Both the position numbers and the translations under genes were made by a program. Shown here one piece after another: positions 54,635-63,899 of a stretch of DNA of 64,000 nucleotides (positions within the stretch are counted from its first letter, which is position 1; each line of letters opens with the position of its first letter). The DNA comes from Cohaesibacter marisflavi (lineage in GTDB: Bacteria; Pseudomonadota; Alphaproteobacteria; Rhizobiales; Cohaesibacteraceae), in contig NZ_FOVR01000002.1 in assembly GCF_900115225.1 (NCBI RefSeq), forward strand, positions 620,001 through 684,000, in the 5' to 3' direction. The notes below the pieces were generated by a model. It was not told the origin of the DNA. It did not search any database and saw nothing but the letters and a program-made list of their open reading frames with translations.

Positions 54635-55340
54635 TGTGGCCGAAGTGGATCCTTACGGCCTGTCTGGAACGATCCTGCTGGATGGGGAAACGTTGATTGC
54701 CCCTTTCACGCTGTCGCTTCAGGCAGGCTGGACAGCCTTGCTCGGCCCTTCCGGGTCGGGCAAGTCGACGCTTTTGCGGCTTCTGGGTGGGCTCGACTGT
54801 GAAGCCGAGCTTAAAGGTACCCGAAGGGGAGCCGAGCGTATCGGCTGGATGGCGCAATCCGATCTCATGCAGCCGCGCCTCTCGGTTCTGCAGAATGTCA
54901 TGCTGATTGAAATGCTGGCAGGACGCAAGCCAGATCGCAATCGCGCCCGCGACCTGCTGGCCGCCGTTGGGCTTTCGGGCTTGGAGAGCCGCAAGCCATC
55001 GGCCCTTTCCGGCGGACAGAGACAGCGGGTTGCCCTTGCGCGCACGCTGATGAGCGATGCCGAATTGATTCTGCTGGATGAACCCTTCTCGGCGCTTGAC
55101 CCGGCCACGCGGGCGACTATGCAGGATCTGGCCTTCGATCAGTTTGCTGGACGCACGGTTGTGCTTGTCACCCACGATCCGGCAGAGGCCCTGCGTCTTT
55201 GCCAGACCATCTGGGGTCTTGAAGACCACCAGTTGCAGCCGCTCGAGCCCTTGGCAGGAACCAAACCTCATGATCTGGCTGATCCTGCTCTGCTGGCAAC
55301 AACAGCCCGCCTTCTGGACGACATCAGGGAAAGCGCCTGA
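54615..55340 (+). CDS. thiZ: ABC transporter ATP-binding protein ThiZ
   Basis: 241 residues. Walker A LLGPSGSGKSTLLRLLGG, signature SALSGGQRQRVALARTLM, Walker B LILLDEPFSALDPATR, switch His in VLVTHDPAEALRL. Energises the ThiXYZ importer. ATG 54615 overlaps the thiY stop by 20 bases; the frame is open to 54582 and a GTG at 54636 is also possible. It is the cytoplasmic partner of the permease encoded next. Confidence 0.88.
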   Translation: MIYPANSVAEVDPYGLSGTILLDGETLIAPFTLSLQAGWTALLGPSGSGKSTLLRLLGGLDCEAELKGTRRGAERIGWMAQSDLMQPRLSVLQNVMLIEMLAGRKPDRNRARDLLAAVGLSGLESRKPSALSGGQRQRVALARTLMSDAELILLDEPFSALDPATRATMQDLAFDQFAGRTVVLVTHDPAEALRLCQTIWGLEDHQLQPLEPLAGTKPHDLADPALLATTARLLDDIRESA

Positions 55341-55390
55341 CCATGAATTGGTTCACCTGCACAAATGTCAGCAAGAGAGAGAATGTGTGA

Positions 55391-56110
55391 ATGAGAAAGC
55401 TGATGATTCCTCTGGCGCTGATTGCACTCTGGCAGGGGGGCGTCTCTGCCGGGTTGCAGCCTGCCTTTATCCTGCCCGGTCCACTCGAAGTCGCTGGTAC
55501 CCTATGGACCGATCGGGCCTTACTGCTCACTCACAGTCTGATAACGCTGGAAGAGGTGGCCTATGGCTTTGTCATAGGAGCGCTTCTCGGTGTTGGCACT
55601 GCGATACTCATGATGCTGTCGCCGATTGTGCGCCTTAATCTCAGGCCGGTGCTCAATGCTTCTCAGGCCATTCCGGTGTTTGTGCTGGCCCCCATTCTGA
55701 CCCTGTGGTTCGGCTACGGGTTGGCGCCCAAGATCATCATGACCATTCTGCTGGTGTTCTTCCCGATTGCCTCGGGCCTGCTGGACGGGATGCTGGCAAC
55801 ACCACAGCAAAGCCTTGATATGGCCCGCATAGCCAAGGCAAGCCGCTGGCGTGAACTCATCTGGTTGCGCTTCCCCCATGCTTTGCCGCAGCTCGCAGCA
55901 AGCATACGCATTGCCATAACCTATGCCCCCACGGGAGCCGTGATCGGAGAGTGGATCGGCGCATCCAAGGGACTGGGCTATCTGATGCTCATGGCAAATG
56001 CGCGCTCGCGCATCGCCCTGATGTTCGCTGCTCTGGTTGTCATCGTAGCCATGACATTGCTATTGCATCGCCTTGCGGACCGCCTGCTGCGTCGATGGCT
56101 ATCAGCCTAG
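55391..56110 (+). CDS. thiX: ABC transporter permease ThiX
   Basis: 239 residues, about six membrane helices. BPD_transp_1 features: ITLEEVAYGFVIGALLGVGTAI, NASQAIPVFVLAPILTLWFGYG, and the ATPase-coupling loop EAA-like DMARIAKASRWRELIWLRFPHALPQLA. Completes the precursor importer with ThiY and ThiZ. 50 bases follow thiZ. Last gene of the operon; I see no strong terminator after it. Confidence 0.88.
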   Translation: MRKLMIPLALIALWQGGVSAGLQPAFILPGPLEVAGTLWTDRALLLTHSLITLEEVAYGFVIGALLGVGTAILMMLSPIVRLNLRPVLNASQAIPVFVLAPILTLWFGYGLAPKIIMTILLVFFPIASGLLDGMLATPQQSLDMARIAKASRWRELIWLRFPHALPQLAASIRIAITYAPTGAVIGEWIGASKGLGYLMLMANARSRIALMFAALVVIVAMTLLLHRLADRLLRRWLSA

Positions 56111-56472
56111 CTATCTTTCCCGCTTTTCATTGCTGCATAATCTGACATTTCCGATGCGTTCCCCAAAACAGCATTTTATGTGGCTTCTTAATAACCTTTG
56201 ATTCACGGCCTCGGGTTAGAAGTTTAGAACAAATATAAAAACGATAGTTTTTATAAATGAATTATCCAGTTGTCTATATAGGTATGGTTTTGAGTTTCTA
56301 AGCTTGCATCTTGCAACCTGTCGGCGAGTGCGCATCTTACGGATACTGTCAGAGTTTAGGGTCATCGTGAATATTTATGGTTCTGGACGGTTTTGTTCGT
56401 TTGCGTTAATACGTCTTTATACCAATTTGCTTAAAATAGCGCGCAATAGTTCTTGGGGGAACTCTGTTTGAA
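56111..56472. other. Intergenic region before the diguanylate cyclase gene
   Basis: 362 bases, AT-rich from 56170 to 56300. TTAGAAGTTTAGAAC near 56217 is a direct TTAGAA repeat. No gene or terminator seen. Confidence 0.45.
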
Positions 56473-57240
56473 ATGAAAAAGCGTCTGTTGCGTCTGTGCG
56501 TTATTACACTTGCTTCGATCGTGGTTTCCGTGCTTTCAACCGCCATCCTGATGCATTTCATGTTTGGCAATATACCGCGCGCCGGTTTGATTATCGCAGC
56601 GCTTGTTCCCATTCTCGCCGGTCTGCCGATTACCTTCTTCATTGATAGCCAGAGGCGTAAGCTCAACGTGGCCCTGGCTGATCTCAAAGAGGCGCACGGC
56701 CAGCTTGAAACGCTGAATGGAGAATTGGAAAAGCAGGCGCGTTTCGATTTCATGACCGGGTTCCTGAACCGACGCTATTTTGTGCAGGCGGTCAACGAGC
56801 AATGCGAACGGACCGATAAAGGGGCCATCCTGTGCATCGACGTCGATAATTTCAAACAAATCAATGACAGCTTTGGGCATCTGGTCGGGGATGAAGCCCT
56901 TAAGATGATTGCCGAAACCATCTCTAGCGCCACGCCGCAAGATGCCTTGCTTGCACGCATGGGGGGCGAGGAATTCTCGGTCTTTCTTCAGCCGACAGAT
57001 CTCAAAACGGCCCGCTCGGTTGCGGAATGTATCCGCACTGCCGTTGAAGCGATGACCTTTAAGCCCCGAGAAGGCGTTACCCATGACCTATCGGTGAGCA
57101 TCGGGCTAGCCTTCACCAGCAGTGCTCATGATTTTCAGGCCCTGTTCGGTCAGGCGGATCTGCATATGTATGCAGCCAAGCAGCAGGGCAAGAACCGGGT
57201 TATCCTGCCAGACAATGACGATCTGGAGCAGGTCGCCTAA
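56473..57240 (+). CDS. Membrane-anchored diguanylate cyclase (GGDEF domain)
   Basis: 255 residues. Two N-terminal membrane helices (about 7-29 and 36-56), a short coiled coil (LADLKEAHGQLETLNGELEKQ), then a GGDEF domain with RFDFMTGFLNRRYF, DVDNFKQINDSFGHLVGDEAL and active-site MGGEEFSVFL (GGEEF variant, which is catalytically competent). No RxxD inhibitory site is evident just ahead of GGEEF. It makes cyclic di-GMP. The small periplasmic loop leaves little room for a sensor. Converges on the GST gene. Confidence 0.92.
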   Translation: MKKRLLRLCVITLASIVVSVLSTAILMHFMFGNIPRAGLIIAALVPILAGLPITFFIDSQRRKLNVALADLKEAHGQLETLNGELEKQARFDFMTGFLNRRYFVQAVNEQCERTDKGAILCIDVDNFKQINDSFGHLVGDEALKMIAETISSATPQDALLARMGGEEFSVFLQPTDLKTARSVAECIRTAVEAMTFKPREGVTHDLSVSIGLAFTSSAHDFQALFGQADLHMYAAKQQGKNRVILPDNDDLEQVA

Positions 57241-57270
57241 CCCTGAGCGGGCCTCTCTTAAACAGGAAAA

Positions 57271-57315
57271 ATCCGCCAGACCCAAAAGACCTAAGGTCTA
57301 TGAGAGCTGGCGGAT
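57271..57315. terminator. Bidirectional hairpin between diguanylate cyclase and GST genes
   Basis: Nine-pair stem ATCCGCCAG/CTGGCGGAT (57271-57279 with 57307-57315) with an inner AGACCT/AGGTCT stem; A runs upstream and AAAA downstream on the plus strand give T runs on the minus strand. Confidence 0.65.
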
Positions 57316-57355
57316 AGAAAAAATGGACGTGGGCCAAAAGCCCTCGCGGCGCGGG

Positions 57356-58066
57356 TTAGTCCCGAGACGGAATATTGATGCCTTTTTGCACTGCCGGACG
57401 ATCCATGAAACGCTTGAGATAATCAACCACATTGGTGTAGCTGTCGAAATCGACCAGATCTGTAGCTTCATAAATGCCGCCGATCGGGCGCAGCCAAGGG
57501 GCAATCGCGATGTCGGCAATGGAATAGTCACCAGCGATCCAGTCGCGGTCAGCCAGCACACCATCGAGGACATTCAACAGGCGTTTGGTTTCTGCAATAT
57601 AGCGCTCGCGCGGGCGTGGATCTTCAATTTCGGCGCCCTTGAACTTCACGAAGAAACCGAGCTGGCCGAACATTGGGCCAATACCGCCCATCTGGAACAT
57701 CAGCCACTGGATGATCTTGGCGCGATCCCGCTCTGTTGCGCCGATGAACTTACCTGTCTTGTCTGATAGATAAAGCAGAATGGCGCCTGTTTCGAACAGG
57801 CCGATGGGATCACCGTCCGGGCCGACCGGATCGATGATGGCCGGGATCTTGTTGTTGGGGTTCAGAGACAGGAATTCTTCGCTTTTCACATCCGCGTCTG
57901 AAAGCGTCACCTTGTGCGCTTCATAGGGCAATCCCATTTCTTCCAGCGCAATGGATACTTTCACGCCGTTGGGAGTCGGGTAGGAATAAAGCTGGATCAC
58001 ATCCGGATTCTGCGCTGGCCACCGCTTCGTAATGGGATAATCAGACAGTTTCTTTGGGTCGATCAT
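57356..58066 (-). CDS. Glutathione S-transferase, YghU/YfcG (Nu) type
   Basis: 236 residues. Thioredoxin-fold N-domain: VIQLYSYPTPNGVKVSIALEEMGLPYEAHKV and NPNNKIPAIIDP, ESGAI-like glutathione contact as FETGAILLYLSDKTG; helical C-domain with IADIAIAPWLRPIGGI. Nu-class members act as glutathione-dependent disulfide reductases. ATG 58066 is supported by GGAGAA eight bases upstream; the frame upstream of it is non-conserved. Confidence 0.9.
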   Translation of the reverse strand: MIDPKKLSDYPITKRWPAQNPDVIQLYSYPTPNGVKVSIALEEMGLPYEAHKVTLSDADVKSEEFLSLNPNNKIPAIIDPVGPDGDPIGLFETGAILLYLSDKTGKFIGATERDRAKIIQWLMFQMGGIGPMFGQLGFFVKFKGAEIEDPRPRERYIAETKRLLNVLDGVLADRDWIAGDYSIADIAIAPWLRPIGGIYEATDLVDFDSYTNVVDYLKRFMDRPAVQKGINIPSRD

Positions 58067-58407
58067 ATGAATTTCTCCGAAAAATTGCCCCGTTTCACAC
58101 GCAACAAGAGCGGAAACGAACTGAGATTGCAAACGTCACCTTAAGGTAAGATCAATGAAGGATTTTTGCAGGCCGCACAACGAAAGAATTTTTCTTATTG
58201 CAGCAGGCTGGCGGAAAGGATTTTTAAGGGGAGGAGCCATCAAGGGGAAGGGCGCGTATGCGAGTAGGCGGGGAGAACTGCTCGCAGCGCAAGAGGTCTG
58301 ATGCTTGAAGGCAAGAAGCAATGCGGAAAATTCAGCGCGCTAAATCCAAACGTCCACGCTATGGCGATGGGCTTGATAAAGGCAAAGAAAAGGACCGTCG
58401 GGTCGTG

Positions 58408-58620
58408 TCAGGCAGCTTCCTGCATGGGGATGGATTGAAGACTGTCACACTCGAAATGTGAGAAAACAGATGCCAGAAGGTCCAGATCAACAGCATAATT
58501 CTCAACGAGGAAGTCGACAATGAGGCCTCTGTCATGCGGGTCCATGCCGGAATGCAGGATAACGGATTCGATTTCGGTTTCGTTCAGTAGATGTGGCCGG
58601 ATTGAAATATATTTGGGCAT
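58408..58620 (-). CDS. Small conserved-looking protein of unknown function
   Basis: 70 residues, acidic and helical, starting MPKYISIRPHLLNETEIESVIL and containing DPHDRGLIVDFLVENYAVDLDLLASVFSHFECD. No family recognised. ATG 58620 is preceded by GGGGAG with six-base spacing, a strong ribosome site that supports expression; the longer frame to 58656 lacks one. A CtrA-like box lies 114 bases upstream. Confidence 0.65.
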   Translation of the reverse strand: MPKYISIRPHLLNETEIESVILHSGMDPHDRGLIVDFLVENYAVDLDLLASVFSHFECDSLQSIPMQEAA

Positions 58621-59055
58621 CCTATCTCCCCAGATGTTGTCTGTTAAGAATTCCACCTATCTCTAAAACATAGAAAAGAGGCAAAGAGGCCTACAATGGC
58701 AGAAAAGCTACATTTTATGGTTAATCAAGATGGTTAACAAAAGGTTAAATAAACCGTTTGATGGGCCAGAATGTGACGCCTATCAGAAAAGTTGTATCTG
58801 GTTGTGTAAAGGTCAGAAAACGCAATTGGCAGGTCTAACAAGGGAACGCAATAAGGGTCAGAAATTTAGAAATAAGAATTTAAGGGAGTTTATCTAAGTA
58901 TTTTGTAGTATTAATTTTTGATAATTAAATAACTAAGAAAATTAATCAGTGAGAATTTGATTGAAACCATTTTAGAGACCTTGAAAGCGGCGCTATCTAT
59001 CTCAAATAGAAGTTAGGATTGACGCAATCGCGCCTGTAAATGAAAGGATCACAAT
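58621..59055. other. AT-rich divergent promoter region of the small protein and bacterioferritin genes
   Basis: 435 bases with no gene. GGTTAA occurs three times between 58719 and 58748. TTTAGAA at 58866-58872 is a half-match to Irr-type iron-control elements; I do not call a full site. Confidence 0.5.
58734..58748 (-). promoter_or_regulatory. CtrA-like box TTAA-N7-TTAA
   Basis: TTAACAAAAGGTTAA fits the CtrA consensus TTAA-N7-TTAA(C), flanked by a further GGTTAA. It is 114 bases from the small-protein start. Match is exact; regulation is inferred. Confidence 0.5.
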
Positions 59056-59544
59056 ATGTCAAACGACAAGACCATTGAGAATCTCAACACAGCCCTGCAA
59101 ATGGAAATGAGCGCCGCTCATCAGTATCAGCTCAATGCGCAACGTCTGGACGATTGGGGTCTGGGCAAACTTGCCAATCAGATGCGCGAAGAAATGCGCG
59201 AAGAATGGGGTCATTCCGATCGCTTCATTGAACGGGTCCTGTTTTTGAAAGGCACGCCTGAGTTGGCGTTTGAAAAATCTCCTGTGCTACATGACTCGCT
59301 GGTTGAGCTGTTCAAGGCAGACCTCGCCGATGAGGAAAATGCGATCCAGACCTACACCAAGGCATCCAAGGAAGCTTATGAAGTGGGCGACATTGGCTCC
59401 AAGGCCCTGTTCGAAGAAATCGTCATTGACGAAGAAGGCCATAAGGCATGGCTTGAGCTGCAGCTCGACCTGATTGAACGCCTTGGCGAGAAAACCTACA
59501 GCGCCAAATTCATGTCTACCGGCGAAGAAGAAGGCGAAGAATAA
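59056..59544 (+). CDS. bfr: Bacterioferritin, with Trp at the heme-ligand Met position
   Basis: 162 residues, four-helix ferritin-like. Ferroxidase ligands are kept: E17 in LQMEMSAAHQY, E50 and H53 in REEWGHSDRFIERVLFL, Glu in LADEENAI, and Glu/His in VIDEEGHKAW. Bacterioferritins bind heme between subunits through a Met (M52 in E. coli) that lies between the Glu and His of this second-helix motif; here W51 takes its place. The protein should oxidise and store iron, but heme binding is doubtful. The acidic tail TGEEEGEE is an addition. GAAAGGA precedes the ATG. Confidence 0.9.
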   Translation: MSNDKTIENLNTALQMEMSAAHQYQLNAQRLDDWGLGKLANQMREEMREEWGHSDRFIERVLFLKGTPELAFEKSPVLHDSLVELFKADLADEENAIQTYTKASKEAYEVGDIGSKALFEEIVIDEEGHKAWLELQLDLIERLGEKTYSAKFMSTGEEEGEE

Positions 59545-59594
59545 CCCTCTTTTGCATCCCTCTGGATATTAAACAAAGCAAAAAAGCAATGAAA

Positions 59595-59632
59595 AGCCCC
59601 GCATCAGGCATATGATGCGGGGCTATTTTTTG
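59595..59632 (+). terminator. Intrinsic terminator downstream of bacterioferritin gene
   Basis: A 12-pair stem AGCCCCGCATCA/TGATGCGGGGCT (59595-59606 with 59613-59624), six-base loop, T run 59626-59631. Could also serve the convergent acuI-like gene. Confidence 0.93.
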
Positions 59633-59699
59633 TCTGTCTGCGATCAGATAAGATCAAACCGGATAGCTCAACGGCGACCCGCTGTGCAGACGACTTTGC

Positions 59700-60692
59700 T
59701 TAGACCAGTTCGGGGGAAACCGGAACGACGACGCGTCCGCGGATCTTGCCTTCAAGGAACTGTGGAGCCACGTCGATGACATCTTCAAACTCCACCGTCT
59801 TGATGATGGCTTCAAGTTTTTCCTTGTCGAGATCGGTTGCAAGCTGCGCCCATGCCGCCTGACGGGCCGCCTTTGGTGCCATGACGCTGTCGACGCCTTT
59901 AAGCGTTACGCCGCGCAGGATGAATGGCGCCACCGTAGTGGGCAGATCCATGCTGTTTGCCAGACCGCAAGCAGCGACGGTGCCGCCATATTTGATCATG
60001 GAGAGCAGGTTGGCCAGAACCTGTCCGCCTGCCACGTCAATGGCAGCTGCCCAGCGTTCCTTGTTGAGTGGACGTGGCTTGCCGCTAAGCTCTTCACGAT
60101 CCAGAATAGAGCTTGCGCCCAGGCCCTTGAGATAGTCACTTTCGCTGGCCCGCCCCGTTACGGCGACCACATTGTAGCCCTTGGCGGCCAGCAGAGCGAC
60201 GGCAACGCTGCCCACGCCGCCAGTTGCGCCGGTGACCAGCACTTCGCCCACATCAGGGGTCACACCGTTAGTTTCCAGTGCCAGCACGCACAGCATCGCT
60301 GTGTAGCCAGCGGTGCCGATGGCCATGGCCTGCCGCATGGAAATGCCGGCTGGCAGCGGGATCAGGAAATCGCCATTGACCTGTGCCCGCTTGGCAAGGC
60401 CGCCCCAATATTTTTCACCCACAGACCAGCCATTGAGAATGACCTTGTCGCCGGGTTTGTAGTCCGGATGACGGCTCTCGCTGACGATACCGGAAAAGTC
60501 GATGCCGGGCACCATCGGGAAGCTGCGCACGACAGGCGAAGAGCCGGTGATGGCAAGAGCATCCTTGTAGTTGAGGGTTGACCAGGCGACGTCCACTGCC
60601 ACTTCACCTTCGGCCAGGGGCTCAAAAGTGACCTGGCTTTTGCTAACGGTCTGGCCGCTGTCGTCTTTTTCGATCAGAATGGCATCAAACAT
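59700..60692 (-). CDS. acuI: NADPH-dependent acryloyl-CoA reductase AcuI (YhdH family)
   Basis: 330 residues, zinc-free medium-chain reductase. Seen: [29 protein letters not shown], the Rossmann loop [21 protein letters not shown], and family-specific [18 protein letters not shown] and [14 protein letters not shown]. The YhdH/AcuI class reduces acryloyl-CoA and is used in DMSP and acrylate breakdown. ATG 60692 has AAGGA upstream and overlaps the end of the TetR gene by eight bases; this acuR-acuI order is the one known from DMSP-degrading alphaproteobacteria. No DMSP lyase gene is in the window. Confidence 0.87.
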   Translation of the reverse strand: MFDAILIEKDDSGQTVSKSQVTFEPLAEGEVAVDVAWSTLNYKDALAITGSSPVVRSFPMVPGIDFSGIVSESRHPDYKPGDKVILNGWSVGEKYWGGLAKRAQVNGDFLIPLPAGISMRQAMAIGTAGYTAMLCVLALETNGVTPDVGEVLVTGATGGVGSVAVALLAAKGYNVVAVTGRASESDYLKGLGASSILDREELSGKPRPLNKERWAAAIDVAGGQVLANLLSMIKYGGTVAACGLANSMDLPTTVAPFILRGVTLKGVDSVMAPKAARQAAWAQLATDLDKEKLEAIIKTVEFEDVIDVAPQFLEGKIRGRVVVPVSPELV

Positions 60693-61374
60693 TGTGTTTT
60701 CCTTCAGTTTGAAATGGAGGATTGGAAAAGGGTGTGTTGGTAAGAAGTGAGAAGAAGCCGCGCGCAAAATGCCTCAGGGGCTCCGGGCGGCGTTCAAGTT
60801 TGGCGCGCAACACCGCGCCCTCCCAACCGATCCAGAAGAACTCTGCAAGAGCTTCAGGAGCTTGATCAGGAGCAATTTGGCCCTCGGACTGGGCAAGCGT
60901 CAGGCAATCCGCCGTAAGCTTCTGCCAGCCCTTGAGGACCGAAATGAGATGGGCACACATATCCGGCGTAAGAGCCGCCATTTCCTGACCGAGATTGCCC
61001 ACCAGACAACCACGCCGGAAGTCATGTTTGGCCATGCCGGCCTCGGCGCCATCGACAAATTTGCGCAGACGATCCAGTGGTGACAGGCTCTCATCGGAAA
61101 AGCAGCTTTGAAGTTTGGCGGCGAAATAGGCATTGTAGGCCTCTATCAGCGCTTCGCCATAATCGGCCTTTGATTTGAAGTGATGATAGAAAGTGCCCTT
61201 GGTCTTGCCCGATGCCTTGAGGATTTCATCAACGCTGACATCGGTGAAGCCACGCTCGGTGAGGCAGACCAGACCAACCCGGATAAGATCCTTGCGCGCA
61301 AGTTGATCATCGGGCGCCCTGCGTGGGCGACCCCGTGGTCTTCTTGTCTGTGCAGGCATCGGTTGATTGGTCAT
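60685..61374 (-). CDS. acuR: TetR-family regulator, AcuR-like
   Basis: 229 residues. N-terminal helix-turn-helix (about 25-75): [30 protein letters not shown] and [23 protein letters not shown]. The ligand domain contains [17 protein letters not shown]. AcuR proteins repress acuI and are released by acrylate in characterised bacteria. The assignment rests on its translational coupling to the acuI-like gene and on a long palindrome in its promoter. Confidence 0.82.
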   Translation of the reverse strand: MTNQPMPAQTRRPRGRPRRAPDDQLARKDLIRVGLVCLTERGFTDVSVDEILKASGKTKGTFYHHFKSKADYGEALIEAYNAYFAAKLQSCFSDESLSPLDRLRKFVDGAEAGMAKHDFRRGCLVGNLGQEMAALTPDMCAHLISVLKGWQKLTADCLTLAQSEGQIAPDQAPEALAEFFWIGWEGAVLRAKLERRPEPLRHFARGFFSLLTNTPFSNPPFQTEGKHNV

Positions 61375-61400
61375 CGTGACGGCTTCCCCTTGGTTTTTGA

Positions 61401-61426
61401 TTTAATAGACTAAGTAGTCTGTTAAA
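61401..61426. promoter_or_regulatory. Extended palindrome, candidate AcuR operator
   Basis: The core AGACTA-AG-TAGTCT (61407-61420) is perfect, and outer arms TTTAA and TTAAA pair as well, with one mismatch between. It spans 27-52 bases upstream of the TetR start, as expected for an autoregulated acuRI promoter. Confidence 0.72.
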
Positions 61427-61697
61427 TGCCATGGATGAAAGCGAATAGCTGCGATGCGATTTCTCCCGATATGGGAAAACGCGCATATGCAATGGATTGA
61501 GAGCGCCAGATTAACCGAGGTAGGTGCGTTGGCGTTTGCCAGTCTGGACGATCCCTAGCCTGGCAGATGGATGCAACAAAGCCGTCGATAGGGGAGGCCC
61601 CAACCAACTTGAGAAGTGGTGATTTCATCGAAGGCTTTCGAGCCACTTTAAACGGCTCTCAAGGCACCCGCTTTAAGGAGATGCTGTAACCGCTCGC
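61427..61697. other. Intergenic region between acuR promoter and DUF2948 gene
   Basis: 271 bases beyond the operator. No gene, repeat or terminator that I can support. Confidence 0.45.
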
Positions 61698-62192
61698 CTA
61701 ATTTCCCTGCGAGGCTGCCTGCTGTTCGAAAGTTTCTGCAGCTTCATGCTCGGGCAGATTCTCGGTTTCCCAAGCTGCGCCTGTGTCTGCCAACTGGGCT
61801 TCAATGCATTCCACGCTGAGGCGTATTTCTGCATCGCCTGCAAAGATCAGGGAAATGAAGCCGTCCGGACCTTCACCATTGGGCTCGAAGGTTAGCGCAA
61901 GCAGATTGAGGATGGCATCTTTGGCCGCCACGCGAATATTGCGGCTTTGTACACCGGTCACCCGGTCGAAATGCAAAACGGCCTGATGGCGCTCATAGGA
62001 TGGTTTGGAACCGAACACGCGGCGCTGTTGTCGGATTGCCTCTTCCCAAGCAAAGCGGTGCATGGCGACCACGAGTCGGCCCTCATCCTTGAGCCAATTG
62101 ATGTCACCAACCTTGACCACAGCATCCTGCGTCTGGCTGGAAAGCACATTCAGGTCGTCTGAATCCAGAGCGGCGAGTTTCAGCATGGTCAT
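61698..62192 (-). CDS. DUF2948 family protein
   Basis: 164 residues. Matches the alphaproteobacterial DUF2948 pattern: LKLAALDSDDLNVLSSQTQDAVVKVGDI, AMHRFAWEEAIRQ, VLHFDRVTGVQSRNI, LNLLALTFEP, and GDAEIRLSVECIEAQLADTG. Function unknown. ATG 62192 has AAGGAG seven bases upstream. It lies downstream of murA on the same strand, an arrangement seen in many Hyphomicrobiales and Rhodobacterales; 217 bases and a hairpin separate them here. Confidence 0.85.
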   Translation of the reverse strand: MTMLKLAALDSDDLNVLSSQTQDAVVKVGDINWLKDEGRLVVAMHRFAWEEAIRQQRRVFGSKPSYERHQAVLHFDRVTGVQSRNIRVAAKDAILNLLALTFEPNGEGPDGFISLIFAGDAEIRLSVECIEAQLADTGAAWETENLPEHEAAETFEQQAASQGN

Positions 62193-62376
62193 GGCACTCT
62201 CCTTACAACATAGTTCTCAAAGCAGTTTTGCTTCTCTTCTTGATCGCGTGAGCGCCAAGGCCCGACGCGTGTGACAGTGCCCAAGTCGCATTCGAGCCCT
62301 GTCGGGGATAGGAGCGGACGGGTCAGTCATCCGCTCTGGGATTCACATAGGCAGGAAAGGTGCCAAATGCAAGAGA

Positions 62377-62394
62377 GGCGCACCCTTGTGCGCC
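62377..62394 (-). terminator. Hairpin downstream of murA
   Basis: Perfect stem GGCGCAC/GTGCGCC (62377-62383 with 62388-62394), four-base loop. On the minus strand it is followed by TCTCTTGC, T-rich but not a full run, so it may be a partial terminator before the DUF2948 gene. Confidence 0.6.
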
Positions 62395-62409
62395 CCTAAA
62401 GATATGACT

Positions 62410-63699
62410 TTATGCAGAAATACGCTCAATCGTGGCGCCGCAAGCGGCCAGTTTGTCTTCCAGCCGTTCAAACCCGCGATCAAGGTGATAAACGCGGTTC
62501 ACCTTGGTTTCGCCCTCGGCGACCAGTCCGGCAATCACCAACGAGACCGACGCACGCAAATCGGTGGCCATGACCTGAGCGCCCTTCAGCGTATCCACGC
62601 CCGTGACATAGGCTTTCTGGCCGTCTAGGGAGATTTTGGCACCCAGACGCGCCAGTTCCTGCACATGCATGAAGCGATTCTCGAAAATGGTTTCCGTGAT
62701 GGTCGAGGTGCCCTCGGCCATGGTCATCAGCGCCATGAACTGGGCCTGCAGATCAGTCGGGAAGCCGGGGAACGGATCGGTTGCAACACTGACCGCCTTC
62801 AGGGCGGCGCTGTTGCGGGCAATCCGGATGCCCTTGTCGTTCACTTCCACTGTGGTGCCTGTCTGAGTCAAAACGTCAAGCGCAGACTGCAACAGGTCAG
62901 CACGGGCGCCTGTGAGCAAAACATCGCCGCCCGTCATCGCCACGGCCATGGCGTAGGTGCCGGTCTCGATGCGGTCTGGCAAAACGCTGTGGCGTGCTCC
63001 GTGCAGTTTCTCGACACCCTCGATGGTGATGGTGTCGGTGCCTGCGCCGGAAATCTTTGCACCCATGGCAATCAGGCATTCGGCCAGATCCACCACTTCG
63101 GGCTCCTTGGCGGCCTGTTTCAGGGTTGTGGTGCCCTTGGCAAGGGTCGCCGCCATCATCAGCGTATGGGTTGCACCAACGGAAATACGCGGGAAGGTGT
63201 ATTCGCCGCCTGCCAGCCCGTCGGGCGCATCGGCAACCACATAGCCATTCTCGATTTCGATCTTGGCCCCAAGCGCGGCCAGTCCGTCGATAAAAAAGTC
63301 GACCGGACGGGTGCCGATGGCGCAGCCTCCCGGGAGAGAAACCGAGCAATGGCCCATGCGGGCCAGAAGCGGGCCGATGACCCAAAAGCTGGCACGCATC
63401 TTGGAAACCAGATCATAAGGGGCGCAGGTATCGATGATTTCCTCGGCCTGAAGATGAACGGTCTGGCCTGCCATGGTGTCCTGACCTGGGCGCTTGCCTT
63501 CGATCATGTAGCTGACGCCATGGTTGGAAAGAATCTGCTGGAGCTGCTGCACATCGCGAAGGCGCGGCAGGTTATCCAGAATCAACGCCTCATCGGTCAG
63601 AAGCGAGGCAATCATCAAGGGAAGAGCCGCATTCTTTGCTCCGGAAATGGGAATCTCCCCGTTTAATACTGCGCCGCCTACAATGCGAATTGCGTCCAT
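62410..63699 (-). CDS. murA: UDP-N-acetylglucosamine 1-carboxyvinyltransferase MurA
   Basis: 429 residues, first committed enzyme of peptidoglycan synthesis; adds enolpyruvate from PEP to UDP-GlcNAc in the cytoplasm. K22 of the SGAKNAALP motif and catalytic C126 in [14 protein letters not shown] are present, the latter the target of fosfomycin. Further family motifs: [57 protein letters not shown] and [18 protein letters not shown]. Length is standard. Confidence 0.97.
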   Translation of the reverse strand: MDAIRIVGGAVLNGEIPISGAKNAALPLMIASLLTDEALILDNLPRLRDVQQLQQILSNHGVSYMIEGKRPGQDTMAGQTVHLQAEEIIDTCAPYDLVSKMRASFWVIGPLLARMGHCSVSLPGGCAIGTRPVDFFIDGLAALGAKIEIENGYVVADAPDGLAGGEYTFPRISVGATHTLMMAATLAKGTTTLKQAAKEPEVVDLAECLIAMGAKISGAGTDTITIEGVEKLHGARHSVLPDRIETGTYAMAVAMTGGDVLLTGARADLLQSALDVLTQTGTTVEVNDKGIRIARNSAALKAVSVATDPFPGFPTDLQAQFMALMTMAEGTSTITETIFENRFMHVQELARLGAKISLDGQKAYVTGVDTLKGAQVMATDLRASVSLVIAGLVAEGETKVNRVYHLDRGFERLEDKLAACGATIERISA

Positions 63700-63899
63700 T
63701 TCAAACTCTTTCTGTTGTCGGCCTGTTGGGCAATCCTGTTGTGCCTGCCTGACCGATAATTCTTGTAAAACCCGATAAGGGACTGATTCTGTTTTCCTGA
63801 TCCTGCCTCATGAGCAAAAGGCTATCGTTGAACTGGCACGGTGATCCAAACTGGATATATTCGGATGGCCCGAACAGCCAAGCCGCAGCTCAAAGCCCT

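Noticed and set aside
58866-58884. Irr-type iron-control element before bacterioferritin
   Set aside because: Only one half (TTTAGAA) is present; the inverted partner TTCTAAA is missing.
62665-63666. 333-codon open frame antisense to murA
   Set aside because: Shadow of murA; Gly/His-rich with no domain.
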